Assembly (NCBI GenBank): GCA_029844215.1
Contig: CM056724.1
Span: 79,937,093 to 80,001,092 of the forward strand
Source of the DNA: Przewalskia tangutica
Taxonomy: Eukaryota; Streptophyta; Magnoliopsida; Solanales; Solanaceae
Length of the DNA: 64,000 nt
Direction: 5' to 3'
The notes below the pieces were generated by a model. That model was given only the letters and a program-made list of their open reading frames with translations. It searched no databases and was not told the DNA's origin. Each line of letters begins with the position of its first letter. The stretch's first letter is position 1. The translations under genes were made by a program, and so were the position numbers. Positions 24,752-37,042 of this stretch are shown one piece after another.

Positions 24752-25170
24752 TACTTTCCCGAACATAACAATACGAAAGACCGGACGTACTGCCTCCTAA
24801 GTCGGACGGCAAATGCTATCATATAGGCAACCTGGCCTATCCCTCACATGAACTCAAAAGGCCCAAAGTAACTCGGGCTAAGTTTCCTCTATTTTCCAAA
24901 GCTCATCGCACCCTATCCGGGGTGGTACCTTCAAGAAGACCGACCGTCAACCTGAACTCTAAGCGTCGTCGCCGATAATCCGCACGATTTCTCTGAGCTG
25001 CCAAAAACCTCTTCTAGATAAGCCTCACCCTATCCACAGTCTGTTGGAACAAGCTCGAACCAACTATCCGAACGCGCCAACATCAAACCAATCGACCGTG
25101 ACTTACACTTCCGCCCGCAAGGCATCATAAGCGACATCCGAATCCGAAATGGTAGCTACTAAAACACTCC
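24752..25170 (-). pseudogene. Integrase C-terminal fossil in B internal 1
   Basis: Read on the minus strand it shows a GRKC-like stretch and a WFDVG equivalent, then a VDRVRLI-type motif, RRRRLEF, and LPSDLGGSTSGLSY near 24760-24810. These resemble the LPPDLGGVHPVFHVS region of gypsy integrases, which follows the catalytic core. The DDE residues, RT and RNase H are missing. The same block is in internal 2 (30850-31240), F (55755-56135) and, cut, in J. Confidence 0.65.
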
Positions 25171-25999
25171 TCAACAGAGACAACAATCCTTACAACTACC
25201 CTGAAATCCACACACCGCCCGAGGCGAATACGATCTGAGAGACTCACCGAGTTCCTAATCCCGCTAGTAAAACTTCGGAAAAAGCAGTAGTAACACGGGC
25301 TCCACTGCGTCATAAGGTAAAGGTAGGCACCCCGTGCAGCCTTACAACCTTTCTGATATAATGCCTCGCAACATACCACCGAGTACACGGTTTGGACTAA
25401 AAGATAAGACGGGCTGACCTCATCGGCCCGACCTGCGATTGAGCAACGTCCACGAACTCGTACGCTGGTTAACTAAACTTGGGCCTAACACCCTCATAAC
25501 CCTAACACAAAGCGGGACCACCACAAACTGACCCCACCACCATACATGCCTCGGGTTGACCCGCAACGTGGCCTCAACCCGACCCGGCAACGCGCAAGAC
25601 ACTAGCTCCCCGAACCGGAAAACTCTCACTAATCACGTTACGAAAACCTAGCGGTCTTCTTAGCTCAACTACCCTCTTTCATTCCACACTACTCAGGGAC
25701 TTATCCCACAAACATAGCTTACGTGCACTATGCACTCACAAGGTCAAACATAAAATACTTCTTTACTCGAGATGGCCTTTCCTCTAAGGTCTTTACGTAT
25801 AAAGCTCTAAGGCTCACACCTTCTCTATCCCCCAAATCTTACTTGGTTAACTAACCAAGATTTCTAATTACAATTTACACAATGCTATCAGAATATAACA
25901 CTTAAGGTATACTCACCCTATCACACATACTAATCCCTAGAGGGTTAAAGATCTATCTGTATTTACTGCTTCACTCCCCTTAGTCGTTCTAATCAAACT
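25171..25999 (-). other. Non-coding spacer of B internal 1
   Basis: Shared with internal 2 up to about 25738, with J (12971-13815) and with F (56250-56980). It has conserved blocks such as CGTTGCGGGTCAACCCG on the minus strand but no supported ORF. Confidence 0.6.
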
Positions 26000-26760
26000 C
26001 GCCTGTAGGCGCATAGCTAAGGAGGTGACGAACTACCCACCGATCCTAAAGGTGAGTCCTCCTACTAGGACACCCATTCGACCACTAACGGCCCCGATAT
26101 CTGAGCACGACAAAAAGACGACGTTCGGGATGACGTCTGTCGCTATGAACACCGGGAAAAACTGAATCGGGCCGGAACCTACGTGTAGTGAGCCGGAAGC
26201 TCGGAGCTCGACCAACTCCTGCATACCGAACGCCCCGAAACTGTGGAGGACCTTCTGCATGGTGGATGTGCATAATCTAATCTGTGGTGAGGTGACTCGA
26301 CTCGAAAGTTGCCAAAGGACCTTACGTCCCGGCCTCTTCGTTGTCCTTCGTTAACCCGTCGATCTCTACGTTTCTTGGCCTGCCGCGCACAAGCCCGTAC
26401 ACAGGCCATGCTCAAGCCTAACTGAAGAATTACTCTCGCACAACCCTTTCTAAGATATTCATCAAGACTCGCGGTACATCGGTATACTCTCTGGTAGCCA
26501 AATCCATAGCTAATGTGAGGTTATCTCTTCGCAATCTATATTCTCTGTTTCGGTCGTGGGCGAAGGTTCAAATGTCATGGCGCAGAGGAACTGCCGCCGT
26601 GCTAAACTCTGCTGGGGCTGGTGACGTAGCATAACTCCCCGACTGAAGCACCTAACTCAGGTGATGGTTGGGCCTGTGCCCTCGTAACCCTCTGTACTCT
26701 ACTCGCAGCTCCCTCGGCTGCCTTGCCCTCCTGGGCCCGGGTTGCCCTACGCGGAGGCAT
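26000..26760 (-). pseudogene. gag: Short-form gag remnant in B internal 1
   Basis: ATG at 26760-26758 with a TRAQEGKAAEGAAS-like N-terminus. Next come a MDLATREY stretch, a basic region RQAKKRRDRRV near 26350-26400, and RSFGNFRVESP. A weak zinc-knuckle remnant lies near 26100-26170. From start to knuckle it is about 650 bp, against about 1050-1110 bp in A and G. The gag core WDEF...FLTHFLPP is absent. The frame is interrupted. Confidence 0.6.
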
Positions 26761-26948
26761 AACGGTAAGGGAAAGAAATACGTGAGAGGGTCCAACTTAC
26801 AACACAGCTCTAAGGCACGATCTCAGAGTGAGAAGAATAGAAACCAATCCTAAATATCCTATAGCCTCCTGATTATTGGTGTGGTGCACAACACACCGAT
26901 AATCAAGACTCTCTGGATCTGATGCGTAGACACTTTCCGAGGATTAAG

Positions 26949-26963
26949 CGCTCGATACCACTT
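26949..26963 (-). other. PBS of B internal 1
   Basis: CGCTCGATACCACTT next to LTR B' is the Met-tRNA PBS complement with CAG shortened to CG. Confidence 0.78.
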
Positions 26964-26964
26964 T

Positions 26965-29900
26965 TGTCACGACCGAACCGGGCGTGGCGGTGCCTTACCG
27001 GGCACCCTAGTGATACAACATCGAGTAATCGGCGAACATAAGACGATAACATGAAATAACAAGACTTATGAAACAAGAGTCTGAGAAAACTTGCCTTACG
27101 ACATATCTATATAACTCAAGTTAAAACCGAACCGTTACATCCCATTACAACTCTGCCCACAACAGTACTACAGACCTCTAAGAATGATACGACAACAATG
27201 GCGGACGGGGCCCGCCATACCCCGAATGTAAATACCTACAACGACAGTGACTATACCACCGATAAGCCTCCGGAGAAACGGAGCTTCCATACTGTTGACG
27301 TGACCCTAAGAGCGAGGATCAACATCGGTGTACCTTTACTGCGGCATGAACGGCCCCGAAGGAGTCGATTACAACGGTACCAAGTATGTGGCGAAAATGC
27401 TGTAAATGAAATCATAATAGTCTATAAAGCAGGAGACATGTATGATAACCAAACTCCAGTTCACAATAAATAGGCGATCATGTCAAGTCGTGGACTCACG
27501 CCTCAAAGTCATCACTCAAATGTAACTATGGGTCTCACGCCCATAACATCAATCATGCAGTGGAATACCTTCCTCAATGCGGCGATTTATGATATAAAAG
27601 CACCAAGAAATACACATGAACACGGTCCCACTGTGTCCTAATAAAACAATACAGGGGTAAATGCGAAGGCATAACCGACTACTAGCACCAGCGGTACTAA
27701 CAGGTCATAAATCGTATCATGATATCTGTCTAGGCCGTCACATGATCAAAGCCGGTCACTCGCCGCGATGATATCAAATGTGCGCGTCTAGCCCCGAACT
27801 CTCCGTAGCTCGCGATAGGCCAACCTCATAGGCGCGTGAGGTATTCCTCGCATCGGTAGCTACTCCGGCATCGCCTGGACTCGCGATCCGCGTGGCCACA
27901 AAGACCGCATGACCACAAGGCCGCAAACTAACACGGAACTCCCGTAGTTCCGCATGGATCCCCGGACCCGCGTAGGTATTCTCGAATCATGGTCCTGCAT
28001 CACCGAGTCTACCCGCATCGGAGGCGGCAACCTCGAAACAAGTCAAGGTGAGTGGTATAATACCAACATAACGGCTGAGAGTCAAACAACTTTAAGCGCA
28101 GTCGAGGGAAAACCCCCTTTACACAAAACATCACAAGATACTAACACACGTAGCATCCTAGCATGTTTACTTATCAAATCAACAAGAAAGTATTACAAGG
28201 CTATCACAAACCAACACAATCAAGTTATACACACAAGGTACATTCTAATATATGATTAACAAGATCGGGTATCTATTCCCAAAGTACTTCATACATTATC
28301 TTTTAGAAGATACGTTACGTTTACAAAAGTCACACAATACCCGTAGTATATGAAAATAGAGTGATTATCTTTTGAAGTAAATCAAAACACTTCTCTTCGT
28401 AAAATCAAGTAACAACATTCTTTTCCAAATGTTTCAGGTTTGCCTAATTTCAATTACTCAAGTTTCTCATTTTCGAAAGGTTTCATAGTTCATAATTTTA
28501 ACCACTTAATGATATAATTCTCCTTTAAAAGCAATTTGAGAAACATATGTATGATACGTGAGTAGGTTATTCTTGTTTATAACAATCTTATTTAAGCAGC
28601 CATGATCTAGGAAATGTAACATCATTTTGTCTCATCTTAGTTTCTATGCAGATGGAAGTTTCTACTGGTTTTACTAATACATTATTAGTCAAAACATTTC
28701 CCTTTATTAGCGCTGCTGTGGTTTGTTCGATACTTATTCTGATTTCCGAAATCAGTAAAACATTATTGCTTTTAAAATCAAGTACTCATTACTCGCGAAT
28801 GAGGTTTTACAACATTTTTAACAAAATGTTAATTACCAAGTAAAACAAGTTAAGTCTCTTATCTTTAAGATTAAGCCTCTTAACTTTTAAAATCAGTAAA
28901 CCATTCTCTTTACCTCTCTTAAAACGTTATACCTAACTTCCCATAAAGCTAGTATAACTCTTCTTTATTATCACACATCAAGTCAGTTACCTTTTAAAAC
29001 CACAAAGCATTTTACACATGTACGTCTACCGTACTACATAGTTATACACATATCATGCTAGAAAAGGTAGGAAGAGGTTCACATACCTCGCGACGATTAT
29101 CGACTAATAGCAAGCGCTCAAGTACCTCAAACCGTCGGCTACTCCTTAAGCCAAGTAGATCGCGCCACGCATGGTACTTGTCCCTATAAGGCCACAAGGC
29201 GCTTATTAACATCTAGTCTAAATCGTAGAACATTCTACAGAAAATTCGGCAAAGACCTCCCCATCACGCGTAAATCTCCTCCTCTATCGAGTAGCTATCA
29301 AGTCAACCGGGGTTTATACATCTAACCGGACGTGTACAATTCTACTTCACAGTAATGCTACACAAGTCTCATGTCTGATCCCATGTAATTCTGATTCGAT
29401 TCTCTTTCTTTATATTCAGCTTAAGTCAAAAGACATTGCCATAAAGCTAGGTTGATTCTATATATAGTAAACATCCACTATATAATCTTAAAAAATGGAA
29501 TTTCCAATTACAATATTGGGACAAGATATTAACTCGATAAGCACAAAATAATCCAAGAGTAATGTCGCTCCTGAGCAACGTTTAGCTCGACTCGTGCGCT
29601 CAACCCGCTCCAAACCACCCTTAAAAGTTCTAACCAACTTCTACTTAATACTCCAACTATCTATGGAGATTTTCCTTAGGGTTTCGTTTTTGTGACTGAC
29701 GGGAAGTATAATAGTATTTCTGGGCTTTTCGTATAAGTGTAACCTTGGAATACTACAAGGTATAAGGCTAAGGTAATTTGGGTATAGTAACAATACTTTT
29801 GAGAGTATTTCTACCAAGAGGGGGGGTATTTATACGAGACAACACCACAAGGGGGGGTGTATACCCCTCGGCCTACCCCACTAGGGGGGGGGTATTCTCG

Positions 29901-30448
29901 GCCAAGGGGGGAAGGGAACTCTCGGCCAAAGGGCCTTCTCAAAGGGGGAGGCTAGGACGAGAACCACACTGAGGAGGGAGGATTTTAACACTTAGGAAAT
30001 TTTAGGAATGGATGAAGAAGTCTTCCAAAGGGGGGTATTTATAGGACAAGCCAAGGCCAACCAATGGCCAAGATCATGCCAAGTGCAAGGCAAGTGTAGG
30101 GCCAAGATCATGCCAAGTGCACCTTATCCATCTACCACAAAAATATCCTACCTACTACTTGACAAAACCCAACCATTTCGTCCAAGCCATTACCGCCCAC
30201 TCTTACCAACTAGAGGGTGACAAGTGTCGCCCTCTTGTTGGTCCAAAAGGTTTCGTCTCTCGAAAACATCCGCAAAAATTAGAAATGACATAGCCGTAAT
30301 TTACCCTACGCGAGTTGTGTAAAACGTTTCGTCGAAAAACGACTCTGTCGGGTGTTGTGAACAAAAATAAATCGGCCAAGCCACTTTAAAGTCCAAACTT
30401 TTCTACGTACGTCCTTACGTACATACTCTGGAAATACGGGGTATAACA
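26965..30448 (-). repeat. LTR B' (middle LTR of the array)
   Basis: 3484 bp, TGTCACGACC to GGGGTATAACA. It is bordered by a PBS on the left and a PPT on the right, so it serves two internal regions. TATA at 30036-30043, palindrome at 28739-28755. It is almost identical to LTR B. Confidence 0.9.
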
Positions 30449-31839
30449 TTCTCCCCTCCTTAGAAACATTCGTCCCGAATGTTCCTTCTAAGTCTCAAAA
30501 CAAACGCGCCAGTATAGTCTTCACTACTATACTTACGAGAACAATCCTCGCCCACATGGCCACGTAAACACCGCGCAAATACCTCCATCCAAGTCCACGA
30601 GAAACACCTCTAACATCACCACCAATACCTCTCTGGGGTTCTAAAATATACTTCTTTCGCACCTTCTCTTTACAAAAGAAATGATCACATCTATGCTCGC
30701 CATACATGCTCGCTTCTTCCTTACGTATCGCACCTTGCTTGTACACTCGAACTCTTACCACATTTCATTCGCTTGCTTTCCAAAACTCGGGGTTACTATC
30801 TCTAACGTGGTCATCATTAATCGGGAACACTGATGGATCTCGATACTTTCGAACATAACAATACGAAGACCGGACGTCTTGCCTCCTAAGTCGGACGGCA
30901 AATGCTATCATATAGGCAACTTTGGCCTATCCTCACATGAACTCAAAGGCCCAAAGTAACTCGGGCTAAGTTTCTCTGTTTTCCAAAGCTCATCGCACCT
31001 ATCCGGGGTGGTACCTTGAAGACCGGCCGTCAACCTGAACTCTAAGCGTCGTCGCCGATAATCCGCACGATTTCTCTGAGCTGCCAAAAACCTCTTCTAG
31101 ATAAGCCTCACCCTATCCACAGTCTGTTGGAACAAGCCTGAACCAACTATCTGAACCTTGCCAATATCAAACCAATCGGCCAAGACTTACACTTCCGCCC
31201 TGCAAGGCATCATAAAGCGACATCCGAATACTGAAATGGTAGCTACTAAAACACTCCCTCAACAGGAGACAACAATCCTTACAGCTACCCCTGAAATCCA
31301 CACACTGGCCCGAGGGCGAATACGATACGGAGACTCACCTGAGTTCCTAATCACGCTGGTAAAACTTCGAGAAAAAGCGGTAGTAACACGGGCTCCACTG
31401 TCTGTCATAAGGTAAAGGTAGGCACCCCGTGCAGCCTTACAACCTTTCTGATATAATGCCTCGCAACATACCACCGAGTACACGGTTTGGACTAAAAGAT
31501 AAGACGGGCTGACCTCATCGGCCCGACTACTGATTGAACGCATCCACGAACTCGTACGCTGGTTAACTAAACTTGGGCCTAACACCCTCATAACCCTAAC
31601 ACAAAGCGGGACCACCACAAACTGACCCCACCACCATACATGCCTCGGGTTGACCCGCAACGTGGCCTCAACCCGACCCGGCAACGCGCAAGACACTAGC
31701 TCCCCGAACCGGAAAACAATCACTAATCACGTTACGAAAACCTAGCGGTCTTCTTAGCTCAACTACCCTCTTTCATTCCACACTACTCAGGGACTTATCC
31801 CACAAACATAACTTACGTGCACTATGCACTCCGACAAGG
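30449..31839 (-). other. B internal region 2, truncated copy
   Basis: PPT 30449-30462, palindrome 30466-30482, non-coding 3' part, then the integrase fossil (30850-31240) and spacer. It parallels 17423-17824 plus 24747-25740 very closely and gives the empty site for C. It stops after CACTCCGACAAGGG, where D LTR sequence starts. Its gag and 5' LTR are missing. Confidence 0.8.
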
Positions 31840-31846
31840 GTTGGCC
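31836..31846. other. Rearrangement breakpoint
   Basis: B internal 2 (CCGACAAGGGT) is joined to the inside of LTR D (GGTTGGCCTTTGG, equal to 37481-37493). A few bases (GGTTGG) fit both sides, a microhomology. D lost the first ~440 bp of its 5' LTR. Confidence 0.75.
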
Positions 31847-33755
31847 TTTGGCTTTCCTATAAATACCCCCCTCTCTTGAAGACTTCATTCATCCAAAAAT
31901 CTTCCAAGTCTTGGAAACCCCTCCCCTCCCTCTTGTTGACTCTCTTCCAAGAGCCCCTCTCCCCCTTAAAATTGGCCTTGGCCGAAACCCTCCCTCTTCC
32001 CCTTTCAGGTGTGGCCGAGAGGTACTACCCCCCCCCCCCCACTTTGGAGTGTTCTCGTGAGGTACCCCTGGTAGAAAGTTGTCTTCCAAGTATTGTTATA
32101 ATGCCCAAAATACCTTGGCCTTATACCTTGTTGTATTCCAAAAGTTACCTCTATACGTAGAGCCCGAAATACTACCTTTAGTCTCAAACCGAAACCCTAA
32201 GGAAATCTTCATTGATTGATTGAAGTATTTAAGTGGAAGTTGGTTAGAACTTCTAAGGGTTGTTTGGAGCGGGGTGGAGCACCCGGAGTTGGAGCTAGAC
32301 GTTGCTAAGGATCGACATTTAACTTGGATTATTATGGGCTTATCGAGGTAATTATCTTGTCCCTCTATTTGTAATTGGAAATTACATGTTGTTAGAATAT
32401 ATAGTTGAAGTATACTATATATAGAACTGAACTTTGTATTTGGCAATGTCTTTTGACTTAAGCCTGAAGAATAAAGAAAAGAACTGAACTGTATTTACAT
32501 AGGACTGTATTGCAGTAGACTTGTGTAGTATTACTGAGTAGAATTGTACACGTCCGGTTAGACGTGTAAACCCCCCCCCCCCCCCGGGTTGGCTTGGTGG
32601 CCGGCCGCGATAGAGGAGGAGATTTAAGCTGTTGTTGCGGGAAAGCTGCCGAATTTTCTGTAGAGAAATGGAACCTTGTGTTTTGAAGTTAATAGACGTT
32701 TGTGACCTTTTTAGGTGAAAGTACTAAGAGTAGCGTATTCTACTTGAGGAGTGGAAAGGGCTAGCAAGGTTGTAGTACTTGGAGCATTTTGCTTATTGTC
32801 GATACTCGTCGCGAGGTATGTGAACCTCTTCCTATCTCTTCTAGCATGATATGTGTGAACTATGTAGTACGGTAGACGTACATATGTTAACTGTGTTTGA
32901 TTGTTTTTAAAACATAAAGTGTTATGACAGCTTTATGTATGTGAGAAAATGGGTTATGGTTTTCGAAAGGTAACTGATGTGAATTATAACTGGCTTGTTA
33001 TAATAAAGAACTTGATGTATTTCAAAAGATTTATAAATCGTTTTGAAGGGAGAGTAACACTTGGTTTTAAAGGTTTTAAAAAGAGTTATACTAGCTTTAT
33101 GGGGAGTTAGGTATAATGTCTTAAGATGGGTAAAGAAAATGGTTTACTGATGTTAGAAGATAAGAGACTTAACTTATTTATTTTAATGTGAATGTTTGTG
33201 TGAAACCTCATTCGTGAGAAATGAGTACTTGGTTTTATTTAAAGGGATAATGTTTTACTGATTTCGGAAATCAGAATGTGTATCGACAAACCACTGCAGC
33301 GTTAATAAAGGAAAATGTACTGACTAATGAATTGTATTATTAAAACCAGTAGAAACCTCCATCTGCATAGAAACTAAGATAAGACAAAATGATATTACAT
33401 TTTCTAGATCATGGCTGCTGTAATAAGATTGTTATAAACAAGAATAAACTACTCACATATATGGCATATGTTACTCAAATGTTTTAAAAGAGATTAAGAC
33501 TATGAGTTATGAAACCTTTCTAAAATAAGTGACTTAAGCATTTGAAATTAGGCAAACTTGAACGTTTGGAAAATAATGTTGTTACTTGATTTTAAAAAGG
33601 GGAAGTATTTTGTTTACTTAATAAGATAGTCACTATTTTAATACTACGGGTATTGTGTGACTTATGTGAAAGAAACAGATCTTTTTAAAGGGTTTAACGT
33701 AAGTAGTACTTTAGGGTTAAAACCCGAACTTTGGCATAAAATGAAAGTACTTTGA

Positions 33756-33880
33756 GTTGTTGTGAAACTTGTCTATGCTTGTTGTTGTGAAACTTGTCTA
33801 TGCTTGTTGTTGTGAAACTTGCCTATGCTTGTTGTTGTGAAACTTGCCTATGCTTGTTGTTGTGAAACTTGCCTATGCTT
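33756..33880 (+). repeat. 25-bp tandem repeat, 5 units (D 5' LTR)
   Basis: Unit GTTGTTGTGAAACTTG(C/T)CTA then TGCTT. Five units. The same array is at 39364-39488 in the partner LTR. Confidence 0.92.
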
Positions 33881-34040
33881 GTGATGATAGCCTTTGGTGT
33901 GCAAGTGTGGTGTTTCTGTGTTACCGCGTCTCTCGAAAGAGGGCCGGTTGACTTGTTGAGAACTTACTTGGAGCGTCTTTGGCGGTGTGGAGAATTCCAC
34001 GGGTATGTTTCCATTTTGATTCGCCTTGTTATTGTGGCTA

Positions 34041-34365
34041 CATGGACATGTCTACACCGATGCAGGGGCATGTGGCCACGTGCGGCGGTTGATCACCCGA
34101 TATATTGTTGTTGATGTTACATGGACGTGTCTACACCGGCGCACTCGGGGCATGTGGCCATGGGGCATTGGTATTATTGTTGCGTCATGGACATGTCTAC
34201 ACCGATGCAGAATTCCGGGGGCAAGTGGCCATGGGGCATTGGTATTATTGTTGCATCATGGACATGTCTACACCGGCGCACTCGGGGCATGTGGCCATGG
34301 GGCATTGGTATTATTGTTGCATCATGGACATGTCTACCGTCTGAGCATTCGGGGCATGCGGCCGT
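34041..34365 (+). repeat. ~71-bp tandem repeat, 5 units (D 5' LTR)
   Basis: Units begin CATGGACATGTCTACACCG at 34041, 34120, 34186, 34257 and 34323. Several units have GGCGCACTCGGGG where the partner LTR has GATGCAGAATTCCGGGG. Open frames in all three phases are an effect of the stop-poor unit. Confidence 0.88.
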
Positions 34366-34963
34366 GATGCGAACATGATTGATGTTGTGGGCGTGAGACC
34401 CATAGTTATATTTGAGTGATGACTTGAGGCGTGAGTCCTCGGACATGATCGCTTTTATGTTGTGAATCGTAGTTTGGTTATCATACATGTCTCTCGCTTT
34501 ATATAGACTAGTATGATTTCATTTCTGATATTTCTGATTTCACATACTTGGTACTGTTGTCGACCTCCTTGGGTGCGTTCATGCCGCAGGTAGAGGTACA
34601 TCGGTCGTGGATCCTCGCTCTTAGGATCACAGTTCAGCGTATTGGGAAGCTCCGTTTCTCCGGAGGCTTATCTTTTGGTATGTGTTCCCTGAGTTGTAGG
34701 TTCTTGTACATTCAGGGGTATGGCGGGGCCCTGTCCCGTCATAGTTGTTGTAAATCTTAGAGGTCTGTAGAACTGTTGTAAAGGATTAAACTGTTCGGGT
34801 TTTATGTATATACTGAAGGCAACTGTTTTGGTTGGCCTGTTTATTTATTATATCTCTTGTTTCATGATTCATGTTTTATTTTCCGCTGGTTTTCTCTGAT
34901 GTTGTATCACTAGGGTGCCCGGGGTAAGGCACCAGTGACGGGCCCGATTTTCGGGGTGTCACA

Positions 34964-34980
34964 AGTGGTATCAGAGCAGT
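34964..34980 (+). other. PBS of D
   Basis: AGTGGTATCAGAGCAGT directly after the LTR end, a full initiator-Met tRNA PBS. Confidence 0.9.
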
Positions 34981-35168
34981 TAATCCTCGGAAAGTGTCTA
35001 CAGACCGTGTCTAGTAGAGTCTGGATTATCGGTGTGTTGTGCACCACATCTATAATCAGGAGGCTATAGGACATTTAGGATTGGTTTCCATTCTTCTCAT
35101 TCTGAGATCGTGCCTTAGAGCTGTGTGATAAGTTGGACCCCTCTGACGTATTCCTTTCCTTTACGATT

Positions 35169-36330
35169 ATGCCTCGCGTAGGCAACCTGAGCCCAGACAG
35201 GCAAGCGGCCGGGAGGCGCTAGTGGGATACTGAGAGTACGAGGGCGCAGCCCGATCAAGACGAGCAGTGCTCGACGGCGGGTTTCGCAACGCCGCCAAAG
35301 ACCAAAGAGTTTAGAGCGCAGCGATGGGCTGCTGAGACTACTGATACACGAGCCTCAGGTCCACGATGCAGGGCGGAGAGATGAGTTACAAAGAGTGGGC
35401 CCGATTAATGACTGTGGTTGTGGCGGACTTGAGGATAGGTGGACGCAGCAGTTCCAGAGCACGATGCCGTTCACCCAAGCGAGATAGTTTGAGGCTACGG
35501 GATTTTCCGAGTTGTAGCCCGAGTTTTATGGGTCGAGGCACGAGGATGATCCGCAGGAGTTCATCCGAAGCGATTCTGACAGTCATGAGAGTGATCAAGC
35601 TTGGAGACCGAGTCGGTAGTCTTAGGTTCGCATCGGTGCGTGATACCGCAATGATCGTGGTTTGATTCGTGGAGCCGTCGGGAGAGCATGCGCTTCGGTG
35701 TGTGGGGACGAGTTCTCGCAGGCATTCCTCACTCACTTCTTGCCTCCGCAGATGAGGAGGCGCGGCCGACGATTTTTGATGCTTAGACGAGCGGGCGTGC
35801 GGTTGAGTACAATGTGAGTTCGACTCATTGGCGTGACGTCCCAGCGTTGGTAGCTAGTATGAAGGATCGAGTGCATCGATATGTTCTGAGGCTAGATGAT
35901 TTCTTGTGAGGCGTGTTCAGAGTCGCTCACCGCATGGACATTGCCCGCATGCAGCTTATGCACGGATGTGAGGCGGAGAGGTCGGCGGAATGACTGGATC
36001 AACGGAAGAGGCCGGGGCGGCAGGTCCTTTGGTGACTTTCGAGGCGGACCGCCTCGGCGAACTAGTTTTGTACCTCCGCCAGATGCAGTGGTCCTCCACA
36101 ACCTTCGGAGCAGTCGAGCTCCAGGTTCAGTGTCGGGAGTAGGGGTGTTGGCAGTGCGATCACCCTACCTCGGTGTGGTCGATGTGGTGACCGCATTTCG
36201 GGAATGTCGTGGTGCGAGGAGCTTGTTATTTTGCGGCCAGGGGCCATTTTGCGAGGCTGTCCGACCAAGGGTATACGGATGTTACGACTCACCTTCGAGA
36301 TCGATGGGTGGTTCATCGCCTTCTACGACT
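35169..36330 (+). pseudogene. gag: gag remnant of D
   Basis: Starts at ATGCCTCGCGTAGG (35169), the family gag start. An acidic/basic N-terminus is followed by the gag core at 35706-35760, DEFSQAFLTHFLPPQMRR. A basic linker with RRSGGMTG-type codons follows. A zinc-knuckle region at about 36190-36260 contains CGQ-GPFCEA, where the His and last Cys are not readable in frame. Length to the knuckle is about 1.05 kb, like A and G. Several frameshifts are present. No protease follows. Confidence 0.7.
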
Positions 36331-37008
36331 ATGCATACTGCAGTGTGCCTATGATTAGAGAGGAGCTGTAGATTCAGGTATATCCCTAACCCTCTAGAGT
36401 TTTGTATGTATTGATGTTGTTGATGTGTTTAGTGTTATGTTTGGATAGCTTTGTGCAAAAATGTGATTTAGAAACCTGGTTAGTGAAAAGGGTAAGTCCC
36501 TGGGTAGTGTGAAATGGAAGTGGTAGCTTTCATGACCTGTATAGGTAAGATTGTTCCGGATCGGAGAACAAGAGCTTGATGCGTTAGTAGGTCGGGTTGG
36601 GGCCATGTTGCGGGCCAACCCGCGACCTGTTTTGTGGTAGGGTCAGTTCTGGGTGGTCCCACCAGGTGGCAGGGTCACGAGGGTGCTAGGCCCAAGTTTA
36701 GATGACCATCGTATGAGTTCGTGGATACGTTCTACCAGAATCAGTTCGTGAAGGCCGGAAATGGCCTTAGGGGAAATCGAGGTTAGTGAGATGACCAAGT
36801 TTGGAGGTAGTGACTCCAAGGGTTGGAAACAGAAGCGTTGACAGAAGTGTGGTACAGATACTAGAACGAGTTCGAGTGTTCGTGACGAGTTCTACGAGAA
36901 AGGGGAGAAGTGAACGTGTGTTTTTGTGGCCAGGTGTGGCATGATTGTTTTCGTACGTATAGCAGTGAAGACTATACTGACGCCTGTTTGTTTTGAGACC
37001 TTGAAGGA
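36331..37008 (+). other. Post-gag non-coding region of D
   Basis: Corresponds on the opposite strand to A 3379-4269. It has GGGTTGGGGCCATGTTGCGG and TCGTGGATACG blocks shared with other family I copies. No pol motif and no supported ORF is present. Confidence 0.6.
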
Positions 37009-37042
37009 ACATTCGGGACGAATGTTTCTAAGGGGGGAAGAA
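37009..37042 (+). promoter_or_regulatory. Palindrome and PPT of D
   Basis: ACATTCGGGACGAATGT (37009-37025) has 7-bp arms around GGA. It is followed by TTTCT and the purine tract AAGGGGGGAAGAA (37030-37042) immediately before TGTTATACC. Confidence 0.85.

Larger units (their letters stand above)
13946..31839 (-). mobile_element. B array: LTR-internal-LTR-internal, family I, with C nested
   Basis: Two near-identical LTRs (13946-17422 and 26965-30448) are each followed on the right by a PPT and internal sequence. Internal 1 (17423-17824 plus 24747-26964, interrupted by C) runs to a PBS before the second LTR. Internal 2 (30449-31839) copies the 3' half of internal 1, then ends abruptly at a breakpoint. 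A single insertion gives LTR-internal-LTR, so this is a tandem product, most simply of unequal recombination. The left flank is J. No target-site duplication pairs with it. Confidence 0.8.
31840..34963 (+). repeat. 5' LTR of D, lacking most of U3
   Basis: Starts inside the LTR about 20 bp upstream of the TATA box (31858-31865) and ends GGGGTGTCACA at 34963, followed by the PBS. Upstream promoter sequence is gone but TATA and R-U5 remain. C-runs at 32029-32040 and 32569-32585 are longer than in the partner. Confidence 0.88.
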
